NCBI GenBank assembly: GCA_024336345.1
Contig: JANFOG010000005.1
Span: forward strand, 1,984,001 to 2,048,000
From: Mariannaea sp. PMI_226
Taxonomy: Eukaryota; Ascomycota; Sordariomycetes; Hypocreales; Nectriaceae
Direction of reading: 5' to 3'
DNA: 64,000 nt
The notes under the pieces are model-generated. The model did no database searches and was not told where the DNA came from. It saw nothing but the letters and a program-made list of their open reading frames with translations. The position numbers and the translations under genes were made by a program. This document shows positions 33,260-44,923 of the stretch, piece by piece (the stretch's first letter is position 1; each line of letters begins with the position of its first letter).

Positions 33260-35412
33260 GAAAGGGATGCAACATATTTTACAAAATCGAGGATGCTGTC
33301 TCGCGTTGTTAGCGCAGGGGGAGGAAAAACAAATAAATCTTGGGCATAACATGCATGAGCTTAATTGATCAAGGCATACATTCTCAGCTACTATCAACAT
33401 CTCAAAACCCGAGTAAACAACAAGACTTGCGTTATGAAGGACTCCAACACGTTGGTTTCACCGCAGCTTTGCGAGAAGATCGTCAACAGTTGCTATCTCT
33501 TTTTGGTCATCCGTATCAATCAGTGGCGGCGGCTGTTAGAGGTGTCCACGAGTCAGGCATAGCTATGATGATACCGAGGACGGCAGACGGCAACGTCATG
33601 AGCTTGAACACATGGGTAACCCATCGCCTCATGACTCAGACTGGCTTTCCACAGGCTTCTGCCAACATCGCAGAAATACCCACAGCATACGGGTATCAGC
33701 AATGATCCGGCCTCATGTTGGACGTAAGGTCTGGAGAGCCGTATTTGAAGGGGGCAGCCATTGGGCTAAAGAGATAGAGAGACACCAACGGCTCGCTCAG
33801 TTGGCCTGATACACATATTTGCCATGAGTCAAGAAAGAGGTCAAGGGTTTTGAGGGATCGTTTATGCGGGATAGGTTTACGTCTATAGACAGCCTTTGGA
33901 GCTATTACTAGCGATTGATGAAGAAAGACCTCTTGTCCTAATCATAATATTACTTGAAACATCAAGCTTTTTGTGCCATTCACTCATGTACTCGATCATT
34001 TTTGTTCAAGTCGAGAGCCTCGATTTCTACCGCCTCTCGCAAGGTCTCACGGCCCAGACGTTATCAATCGTCTCCTCCGTTTGGAGGCTGTGGGTGGACG
34101 TTCATGCGGGTGCAGTTGAGACGAGGCACGCTCAACCTGCCGTGTCCTGTAAGTGTATCAAGAAGGACTGGAGATATGGGGATGACAGGCTTTGGAGTAT
34201 TCACTATATCCAAAGCGAATATCCAGCTCTTGCACATATAAGAGCAATCGGGTATGCTCAATCAGTCAAAGAGGCGTCTTAACGTAGATATGGCTACCCG
34301 TCCTTCTCTCATAGGAAAAAGGTTTTTTTACAACAACTGGATATATATCTAAACATTCAAGAAGCCTGTTAATCAATACCTACCTGATCTGATATAAGAG
34401 TTTCGTGACCATGAACCTTGACAGTCAGTAAATCTAACTTTTTTTGTTTCTTTCTCCGCCTTTGGGTAGCTATGTAGAGTGTACTAATTTCTTTCATTGT
34501 GAACGTACTCCCCGAACCATGTTATATGTTTACTCATAATTGTATACTAAATTAGCAAGGTATTAAATCCTACTCCAACAGCATGGCTACTGATAATATC
34601 AATACTAGCACGAAGTTGCGATTCGCGATAATTTTGGCCTGATTTGGGGTTTGACTGACACCCAGCTACTGAATGTGAACACAAAGGTAGAGTGAGGTAG
34701 GGGAACCGGAGGGTGAAAGGAGCAGTCGTGGGGGCCAAGATGAGCCCTTGACAGACTCAAGAGAGATCCCAAGTTATTGCATCGTCAGGAACAAGAACGT
34801 CTCGAGAGTGTCAGCAGAGAATTGGGTAATATGATAACTAGAAGGACTTTGAGCGCTTAGATAGAGATGCCACCCAATAAGAACATGTTTCTCTATGTCG
34901 GCGGTTCCATTTCGGATATAGAAATGATTGAACATCAACGTCAACCAACCCGGTTGTTGGGAGTGGTGGGAAGGGGGAGAAGAGGGAGGGGGAGGGGAAG
35001 CAATACATTATCCTGTGCCGTGTACCTGAAGCTAGACGATTAGAGTGAAGAGATCTACATCTTGAAGCAGGGGTGAACGACATGCGCCGCTTTGTGGGTG
35101 TCTCGACAGCTGGGATGGATTGACTACTTGGAGGAGGAGAGGAGTATAGGGCGTGTGCATCTAAGCGAAAAGACATAAATAGGATACAATAGATCGAGAT
35201 TGAGGGTTAAGGGAGGCCAGGGAGGGTATGGAGGTGAGGCTCAAGATCCGGTCGAGATCCGGTACAAAATGTACGTTATGCACACGCTCATCCCTGGGGT
35301 ACATATGCTCAGGCGATAGGCTTGACTTTGTCCAGCCGACGACTGCAAGTGAGTAGACGCCTTGCTGTTAGGGTACGTGGCGGTGGCGGTTAAGAACCTC
35401 CCAACCGGGAGA

Positions 35413-35423
35413 GGGGGGGGGGG
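35413..35423 (+). repeat. G11 homopolymer tract
   Basis: Eleven consecutive G residues in the gene-poor region, following CCGGGAGA. Confidence 0.9.
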
Positions 35424-35934
35424 TTGAAGCTTAAGATGGTTATCAAACACACTAACGTCAGTGTTCGGGTTCAAGTATTGGAAAGGGAGGTGTAAGATGT
35501 GTGAAAGGAGCCGCCATGGCTGATCACTGCCAGTCGTGATGGGCGGTGTGAGGTTCTCAGATCATTCCCAGAGCCAACTGGGGAGTTATAGACAAGGAAT
35601 AATCTAGGTAAGCCGCATCTACTTCACACAGCATGCGGCTTATTATGCAAGAGAGGAACAAACGTCTGTCTGCGGTCAACGAAAAAAAAAAAGAATTAGA
35701 GAGGAGTAGCAGACGAGATGTGGCAGTAGATGTAGATGTAAGGGGGTTGAAAGATGGGCGCTTAGTTGGCGGTTAGAGAACAAGACAGGATGATGCGATG
35801 CATCTAGGTTATCTTTGTGGGCGGCAATCTGTGACGAGGCGTGCATGTGCATTTTGCAAGTTGTCAAAAAAAATTCAATTCATGCACGTACACTTTCATA
35901 CAACGAAGCCAAGAGAAGAAAAAAATATGACAGG

Positions 35935-35959
35935 TTTTTTTTTTTTTTTTTTTTTTTTT
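35935..35959 (+). repeat. T25 homopolymer tract
   Basis: Twenty-five consecutive T residues, the longest homopolymer in the window. No poly(A)-tailed element or target-site duplication is evident beside it. Confidence 0.9.
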
Positions 35960-36893
35960 GGTTCTGGATGCGAGATGCAAGAATTAGAAACCGCTGAAAA
36001 ATAGACGAGGTTGTGAATTTCAAAGGGATTGGATGACAATGGAAGTTACCTCACCGTTAGTGAGTTTGGCCTTGAGGCTCTACGAACCTCCTCCACACTT
36101 CGATCAATCAGGCACCACGCCGTTATGAAGAGCCTTGATTGGTTCTTTTCAGATGAAACAGAGTAGTATTACTCGTGCAGAGGTGATTGACAAAAACCGG
36201 TCATGTGATTAGTTCAAAGGAAACAAGTCATGTCCCCTTTCTGGCAGATGTTGATCGAAACCCAGAATCAAGATTAAATCCTTGTTTCTGAAATGAAAAC
36301 TCACCCCCCAGAGCAAACTCGTCGTCCATCCGTGCATACTCCTGTATAAACTGTAACCAAACTCCCTGTAACTGTCAACCTATAATTACGTGAGGCAGCC
36401 TGTCATGACATGTGCGCATATAACATCATACGGGGCTATTTAATTACGGAGGCCTACTTGCGGAGAATACACTAGGCAGATAGGCAGATCCCAACTTTGG
36501 GTGTGCGTTCTCAACCCGGGCCATGAAGCGCGCATCAACCAACTGCAAAGGGACGGCTCGGCGAACCGCGGGCCTTCCCTTGGCCCCTCTCCCGTGCACC
36601 CATCCCCTTTTCTTGGGCCCGTAATCTGTACGAAGCACAGTAAGAGTAATCCCTCTCGTTTCCCCCAAAGCTTGGATGTGATGCTATTCTTGGCTCGCGC
36701 GTGGTCTGGGGGCAGGGGAGAGGGGGGTTGTTCAATTGTCAGGAGAACGAGGAACTAATAAAAATCTGGAGCCAACGTTCATCCCCTTTGAGATCAAGAA
36801 CGAAACTGGCACCTCGAGTTCGTCTAGGTTGGGGCATGGAGCATAAATAGGTCCCAGGAAATGCCCTGGCTGGGGGGCAGTTAGGTGACCCAA

Positions 36894-36907
36894 GGGGGGG
36901 GGGGGGG
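36894..36907 (+). repeat. G14 homopolymer tract
   Basis: Fourteen consecutive G residues, preceded by GACCCAA. Confidence 0.9.
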
Positions 36908-39900
36908 CGAATATTCCGTACATTTAGATCGGAGGCCCGTTGAGGAATAATGTAATGACCAGGGATCACCATCAATCTATCCTGACAACTTGATCAGCAC
37001 CCATCCAGCACAGTACAGGGCTTGAGCTTGGTTGGGCCAGTACTCGGGCATGGTTGTGTCGCACAGCGTCTCTTCGACACCTGCACTGACATCATTATTT
37101 TGTGTGCCCAGAATTCATCTTTCGTGGCACAAGTGTGTCGAGCCTGCGCGTTTCATTGTTGAACAAAGCGGTCTCAACTCATCGCTGATGGGTCGTGGGG
37201 TCATGTGTTATGGAGATTGTCAGTTGATAGCGTCGGGCGCCAACACCATTTCTTCTCCAGCTCCAGGACACGCCGTGCAAGCGGCAGGCGGCTGCACTTC
37301 CGCCTCGCCACGATTCGACTACCTATCCAACCTAACTCAAGTCACTTGGCGCCCGAGCTGGGATTGAGGGAGAAGAACGCCACGGTTGGACGACTGCCAG
37401 ATGGATGTGGATCGAAATGTGGCGCTCCAAGATGGTGTCTTAGTTATTGCCTTCGCTCTGGCCATCATTGATCCCTTGGCTCTTGTGGCATCTCATCATG
37501 CTGACGACACCCTCCTGTGTGAGCAAGCAACAAAGGATGAAGCAATCTTTGCCGATGGCGTCGCAAACTTCGAAACGCTGGCCATATAAGAAACCAGCAA
37601 CTTTTCTCCCCCAAAAGCAGAGCTGGTTTAACCCTGTGCACGTAATTAGTTGCTGGCCTTATAATGAGGCTTCCGTTGTCGCGTTCCTAAAAGAAAAGTA
37701 TTGAGCAGACTGCGGATAAATGTGAGTGTGTTGGTCACCTGATGGAGGATTATGCATAATCCGGGCTGTGCTGTACGCTGTACATATTTATCCACCAGTG
37801 CGACTGCGATTCCTCTTTCTGTTGTGTTCAGGAATTATGTGCCCGTCCAGGATTGTTGCTTTGCGCAACTTCATCACGCTTCGTGGGGCATGGAGTGTCA
37901 TGCAGCCAGCCAGATCAACTGCCGCCTCTGAGGTCCATCAACTTGAGCAGCCAAGATGTCACGCATGAGAGACACTGGGACCCTGGCAGGGTGCGACCTT
38001 GCTGCCCTCCCACCTTGAGGCACCGGCGTTAAGCAGGGCTTTCGGACCAGACCCTTGCATGGTCGCTTACTCGTGCCGAGTTCTTCGTTCCGGCTTCCAC
38101 CGCGTCTTTCGTTTCTTCTGCGGCGGCGCTTCGAAGGATTGACCCCAACGTCAGCACCAGTCTAGTCTAGTCTCGAGCTCACTGGGCTTCCCAAATAGGT
38201 GACCAAAGTCCGTTCACAATATTATATAACGAAGGTTCCCTGGCAATACTCCGTAGATCCGGGTTGATGAGGGCAAATCTGAGGTACTCGTTGTACAATA
38301 GTTCGTACATACTGTACATAGAATACATAACCTCTGGACCAACCTCAGCTCCTTGTTAGTCTGAATTCGGTCCACACCGATGCAGGACTGGGATGTGGTA
38401 GAAATCACCCATCTAGGATCATCGACAGTCATCGCTACTCTAGGAATTTGCTCAGTTGATATCTCTCCACAGTGAGCGGTCATACTTGACAAAGCATGTG
38501 GCCATTGTCATTACTGATGAAAAAGGATGTCTGAGGAGAAAGCTTGCACAACGTAAAAGAGACTGCGATTCGACCTTTTGATTACATATAGTGAAAAAAA
38601 GGGCATTTACATGCACTGTGGATTGATGGTCATCTTGACTACAAGGGCAGAAATGAACAATATCGGTGTGTCGCAAGAGGAGAGAGAGCCTGCGCATTAA
38701 CTAGTCAAGACATGTTCGTGCAACCTTTCCCCCACCTGTGTCACAGTGCCCTCAACTCATTCGCGAGACTCGATGCATATGCTCTTGGCTAGGTGTGATT
38801 GTTTTGCATTACTAGTGGTTAGACCTCTCACCAAAGAAAGCCAATCACTGGCAGGAGGCCGCTTAGCTTCATCACAGACTAATGAGGAAAAACACACCGT
38901 GAGCGTGTATCACTTCGGTGGTGAAGACCTTGGGCTTCACTAGCTTAGCTAATGCGGGATCGGCATCTGCCGACAAGCGCTCCATACCTGCGACACTAGC
39001 ATGTCAAATCTGTACAGTGACGTTGAGGTACTGACGCAAGAAACATGAATGCTGAAGATCTTGATGTTTATCAAATTGGGGGGACCTGATAGCACCAAGA
39101 GGTTTCAGTAATTTTGAACCCGTGGAAACAACACGGAAGTGTTAGAATGGAACGTTGAAAGGACAGAAAACCGATGTCTAAATTTAACAACGTCACGCTG
39201 TCAGTGGAGGTATCCAAGGCCCGAGTGTTTCCAGGAACTGAGAATCATATCAGGTTGCCTGTTTCAAGACCGGCAGAATGAGTATTATTCGTAGCAGGTT
39301 GACTTCGAAACAGTAAAGCGTAGCAGTAGATCGACGGTGCGTTAATGGGGGGTGATTGAGTAGAGATAGAGTTCCTTGCCTGATGGAGTTATGGATTCGA
39401 CAAAAGGCACTTGTCGACGTGTTTGAGTATCTCAAGAAATGAGGTACGTAGTCAGAAGTAGAAAGTTGGCGTCTTAGGGCATTTCAAACTGCACGGTCTC
39501 AACCACAGCTCTTGAGCGGTCATGGATGGATTCGAGGGAAACAATGCACAACCTGCGCACCAACTGGCGTGAGCTGTGATTTTGCGGTGCGCAAAAGCTA
39601 TGGGTACCTCGCTTGACTGGTTTCTCGATCTAAGCCCGGGGGTTGCGCGTCACCACACTGCACACTGGGCCTTTTTCAGAAGGGAATGAGCACACATACT
39701 GTGTGCTACAGACCGTCTCCTGTCGTCGGCGGTCAGTCGCGGGCGCAGCAGCTCGCCATCCTTTCCCTCTTCGTGGGGCCCCCAGTCCGTAAAAGGTTGA
39801 GGTCGTGGCACAGCCGCGGCGGCCAGAGATATGAGACACACACAGTGCTAGCGTGCTAGACGCGGCGTTAATGAGCTGTCTCGTCAACAGATGCCAGATA

Positions 39901-42294
39901 CGTCCACCCCCCTCCCAACATGGAGGACATGATTGGACATGGGGTGGCGCAAAACAACCAACGGCACATCCGCCGGCTTGTGTTTTGCTGAATCCGATCG
40001 TGACTGCTGCTCTGAACTTGGCTGGTCATCGAAGCCTCCCAGCGCCTTGACAATCCCCTATTCGTTGTTGGTAAGATGCTTACAATTGTTATTACCACAA
40101 TCCTGCTATCCTGAAGTATTTGGAAAGAAAATAAAACGCAGAAAATGAGACCGCTTATGAGCCATTGATATACTCTAGACTCGCAGCTTGCAGTGGCCCA
40201 CACAGAGCAGTGCGGAACAAGGACGCCAAGCGAACGTTGGAAGGAAAAAAGAGGTTTGGTGAGAGATGGCTGACTAGTGTTCGCAGCCCAGTTTGGTCAA
40301 TTACTATCGCGGCCTTGTGCCATGTACTAGTTTCTTGAACGGTGGTGAGGTTGTATGTTGTGATGACATCCACAGCGAGACACGGGCATTCAAGTTGTCC
40401 ATCGCCAATGGCGCCAATTCGACTCTCGTCCGGAAAGTTGACGAGGGACGAAGCTGCAAGAGCGGCATGTATGTGCATCGGGTATGCAACTGCCGGTAGC
40501 TAGAAAGGCAAGTTACTACGACAATCTCGAACGTAGCAGTTGACATTGGTTGGTTCACGATTGGCCGCAATGCGCCGAGAATGTGATCAGTGGTGATTGT
40601 GAAATGCAGTGACAACGGGCAAGCAAGACAAGGAGGATGCACTTGGCTAGAAAAGGACATGAAGCGGAAAAGAAACAGAGGGTCGGATGTCTCACACAAA
40701 CAGCGAATGGAGAGTGTTTCTGATGCAAACACAGGGAGGAACGTCGTGTAACCTTACCTACCTGCCTGACGATGGAGAAAGCACAGTCTCATAAGCAATC
40801 AAGATGCCAGCCCAAGTTGTAGCTGTAATGAGGTAAGATAGGTAGTTATTACCAACGACAGGTAAAACCTAAATAATCAACCCAGGAAGCACGTCAGGTG
40901 CAGGTGAACATGCTTTGTACATTCCCTATTCTCTGACCTCTCGAGTTGGAAGAGATTAGAGCCGAGACAATAATGTGCACCCTAATAATGAAAGCAACCA
41001 CCTATCTTACATGGGTGAGAAAGCACCGACGAAGGGTGTCCGTTCCTGGTGCCCAGCGAATGTTGCTCGGTGTAATCCCAATCACTGATCTAATAGTATA
41101 GAGGGACGGGACCAGGAAAGAAAGGAATAGGCGCTGGGTACTGTGCAGGGTTGGCATTTATATAGGTGGGTAAGTCTGTCAAGGCACATTATTTACTTGG
41201 AGAAATGTGCAAAGTATGTGCCTCGCTCGCATTTCGTGAAAATGTAGCCCGGGTCTCGCTATTCGTACATTCTAGTAGGCTTTCTGGTGGCCGAATTCCG
41301 GTCCTTCGCAAGCTTGATCAAGGATGCGGACCAGCAACGGTCAATATGAATAAACTCTCCTTTGACACATAGCCTCCATTGGCGTTGTCATGAGGCCTCC
41401 TAAAAATCGACATGAACTAATAAACGATGCACGATTCGGTGCTCCGTTGTTTCCGCAAGGTTGGCCAAGGTGACTCAGACAAAACTGGCGAGATGAAAAA
41501 TAAAAGTCTGGGCTAGACCATACCAAAGGCTGAGGGAAGACGACCAGACGACGGACCCATTTCGAGCTATGCTCCAGTTCCGAGAAGGCTTTTCTGGAAT
41601 GGCGTGGGTCGCATGGGCAAGCCCAATGGTCCATTGACAGGAATATCTGCTGGGTACTATGTAATGGCGAGTGAGTCTGAGCCTGAGGAGCAAACAGGGG
41701 GGTGGAGTGATCCGCACTGGACGAGTACGAATAGGCCTACTAATATGGTAAGGCATAAAATGCCACTTTTCACTCGAGCCACGCCCTTGTGCGTCTTGTT
41801 CCATCATGTGGGATCCTGGTCGCTTGTCAACTTTGGCGGAACAGGCCCCGCAGTAAGCGGCGGAGGGTGCAGCCAGTCGCGCGTCGTACCAAAAGAGAGG
41901 TCATTGTGTATCCGCGCTTGATGAAAGAGAGAGGAGTGTGTGGGTGGGTGGGGTGGGAAGACAGAGACACAGGCTGTTGGTCAGCAGTGGGGGAGAAGAA
42001 TAACAACGAGCGGAACGAGGATGGCTTATTGTCGTCGGCAAAGCAAGAAAAGCGTTGTGCAAACGGGGCGCGCCAGTTGACGGCGCCAATGAGGGCAGCC
42101 AGGATGATTCAGCACATTGTTGAGCGATGAAGAAAGGAGGAGTCCAACTGGCGGGTGTTGGAGCTGACGGAGAAAATGTACCTACCTTACCTTTTGGGCG
42201 AGAAGCTACATGCATTTCTTGCCTACACTGTCAAGTGGCCTGCCTGGTATACTTTCAGAAGCAGGTATGTTCCTCCGAGGATGGTATCAACCAG

Positions 42295-42319
42295 CCTACC
42301 TACCTGCCTACCTGAGGTA
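42295..42319 (+). repeat. CCTACCTACCTGCCTACCT-type block
   Basis: A tetranucleotide-like array of CCTA/CCTG units followed by GAGGTA. Related blocks occur at about 40752-40768, 42180-42200 and 42728-42772. Confidence 0.7.
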
Positions 42320-43299
42320 ACCATCTTCACTACCTTATGTTTTCGCAGAACGTGATGGCCTATAATAGACATTACTAAGAACGAAAGACAAGGGGATTTT
42401 TGCCGATAGAGGACCAAATAGGTAGCTTAGGTGCCTCACCTTGGGATTCTAGAGTACCTTCGTGGGTCCTTCTCTAAGCTGTCTGTCGGTACCGAGAGGT
42501 AACACCATCGAAGCGCCATGCCGCCCCAACGCAGCGGTCCATTTGGAGGATAGAGTCAGCAGTCGTCACCCCCAGGCTTTCAGAACTGAGCGATAGGACT
42601 TTGTGTCATCCAGAACGCCTATCGCATTGTATTGGTCCTTGGAATGATGGCACTTTTTATTTACTTGTTTTGTGTGTGTGCGTAGCCGACGATGAATGCT
42701 TCTACTTGCTACGCGCTATTATAAGTTAACCTACCTGGGTGCCTATTATTAGGTAGATAGGAATCTACCTGTAATCTGTACGGAGTACCTCTCTTCAAGT
42801 TCCAGATTTAGCCATCTGAAGAAAAGCTCGTATTGTCCAGCGGAGAGAGCAGAGCAGATTACCTTTTCATCTCGGTTTGGAACAAAGGGAAATGTTCCCT
42901 CTCGTCTGTTCCCCGTCTCATCACGTTTTCGATTTTCATCCAGCCGCGCCCCGGCCCGCAATCCACCCTCAGAGTCGGAGGGGAGAGAAAAGAAAAAAAA
43001 AAAGGCAGAAGAAGGAGGCCCAAGTCCCGAATCTTCCAGGGGACCCATGTTCCCTGTGTGCGCGCACTCTCGTGTGTGGCACACCCCCCTAGCAAAGTAT
43101 CTCCGACCAGTCCCAGTATCAGGGTCCCGCGGCCCAGCAGTCTTTCTCGAATCTCACTCGCGCAAATCGCGTGACGGAGCAATGCATTATTCTGTGACCG
43201 GTTTTCTGTCGTCAACCATTTCTGGTCTGGAGGTCTCGCGGCTAATGCAGCTGTGGTTTTTTTAGGTGCTGAGGTGATGGATCTTCAAACTGGCGAAGT

Positions 43300-43352
43300 G
43301 GGGGGGGGGGGGGGGGGGGGGGAGGGGAGAAAGGAGTGTGTGTGTGTGTGTG
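43300..43352 (+). repeat. G23 tract followed by AGGGGAG spacer and (GT)8
   Basis: Twenty-three consecutive G residues at 43300-43322, a short purine spacer, then a GT dinucleotide run at 43336-43352. Such a tract can fold as a G-quadruplex and is prone to sequencing error, so its exact length is uncertain. Confidence 0.85.
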
Positions 43353-43756
43353 AATGTATCAATCAAATGGAGCGAGCCAGAGGTGTGAGAGTTCGCGCGC
43401 GTCTGTCTGGGAATTGATGTGCTTGATGAAGGGTGCGGCGGTTCCTCAGTGCCACAATACCTTACCTCACGTAGCACTGCAAAGTGACGAGTTACGTACG
43501 TACCTTGGCTTGATCTGAGCCCCATGCCCTTTTATTTTAGTTGGTTCTTTAGTTTTGTCTTTTTTGCTCCAGGCCAACAAAAAATAAAAAATAAAATAAA
43601 ATAAACAAATACCACAATAGATTTCTAATATCTTTTCCCTACCTTGGATATACCCTCTCTCGCCTAGACCCAGCTAGACCTAGAGCCAAGGAAGGACAGC
43701 CATAGCCATTTCATACCATACCCCCAACCCATCCCATGGTCCATGTCCGTGTTGCC

Positions 43757-43783
43757 CTTGATTCCTTGGTTCCTTGGTTCCTT
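43757..43783 (+). repeat. (CCTTGGTT)3 tandem repeat
   Basis: Three near-perfect copies of an 8-bp unit, CCTTGGTT, in the long upstream region of the fusion gene. Confidence 0.75.
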
Positions 43784-44923
43784 GGCCCTTCCGCTGCTGC
43801 TGATGCAAGTCTCCCGCTGTCTTTGCCGCCGCCTTCTTTTTTAGCTTGAACCGGGCTCTCGCTCCTCACTTCCTTCCTCCTTCTCACACTCTCTCATCCA
43901 TCCTATTTTGGGCCTTGGCCTCATTTCTCGTCCTTACCTGGCCATTCTTGTATTCTCTCTTCTGACACTCTCACTCTCACCCTTACGCTCACTCTCCTGC
44001 TCTTCCTTTTGGTTTCTTCACGTTCTCTCGCTTCTTTTCTTGTGCTTCACCTCGACTTTCCCTCGAACCAGGCATGATCTGAGCTCCCCGCCACCACCCC
44101 AGCCCTTTTTTTTGCGACCATAGGCGCAGTAGCATAATCGCGCGTCAAAATCCACGCTCCAAGCGCGGTGAATCCTCAACTTCGTTACCATCACCAAGTC
44201 GACGACTGCACCTAGGTGCACTGCGCACGCTTTCGCAAGCCTTTTCAGGCCTTTAGTTTGGAGTTTTAGGGAATTTTATCTGGGGTATTAGAGGCTTCGG
44301 GGACACGGCTTCCTGGGGGGAAAAGGAGTGAGTGCAGCCTGGTCACTTTCTCGCATCGTGGACGACTCTGCCTGCAGCTGCACACAATCCGCTGCGATTT
44401 ACGAAGCGGTTCCGCACCACCCGTCCGCATCTTGCACCCTTATTTTACGACATTTTACTTCCGGCCTTGGACAATCCGCCTCGACCTTGTGTTCTCAAGT
44501 TTATAGAGGGAGACTCATTCATCGCGGGCTGAATTCAGCAGTTTGTCGCACCTCGTCATCGTCAGTGTATGGATTGCTTTTGCCGACTTCCCGACAGAAT
44601 CCCGCGCCAAGGGTCGGTTCCTTCCAATACATTTGAATCACCTTGTTGCTAGACATCGGTGCCATTAATCCGACTGAATCTATTTCTTCACCAGCTTCAG
44701 TAGTTGTCGGCCAATCCGTCATAAGCCACCCGGCCATACAAGTAGTCGGTGACCCAAAGCTCTTCATCGCGGAAACCCCGGAAGCAGTCAGCAGATTTGA
44801 GTCGAATTGGCAGGTTTCGCGAGGGAATTCTGCCAACCACACCTTACTTTGCGCTGGTTGACCCGAAAATCCATCCAATCTATAAGCTCAAGCCTCCGCC
44901 GCCAGTCATTCAATCAATTGAAA

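Larger units (their letters stand above)
33260..44923. other. 11.7 kb gene desert upstream of the Zn2Cys6/acetyltransferase gene
   Basis: No coding gene is supported on either strand; the longest open frames are about 140 codons and none has a recognisable domain or splice-supported partner. The region holds homopolymer and simple repeats (listed separately), repeated CCTACCTACCTGCCTACCT-like blocks, and GTACGGAG/CTCCGTAC motifs at about 38249 and 42780. From about 43700 to 44900 it is pyrimidine-rich and then CG-balanced, as expected for a very long promoter and leader of the gene starting at 44924. Non-coding transcripts cannot be excluded. Confidence 0.6.

Noticed and set aside
33896..34282. 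128-codon plus-strand frame downstream of SWC4
   Set aside because: No recognisable motif, start is not in a typical leader context, and the frame overlaps other equally open frames on both strands.
40304..40732. 142-codon minus-strand frame in the gene desert
   Set aside because: No domain, no codon-like pattern, no splice-supported partner exon; expected by chance in 11.7 kb of balanced base composition.
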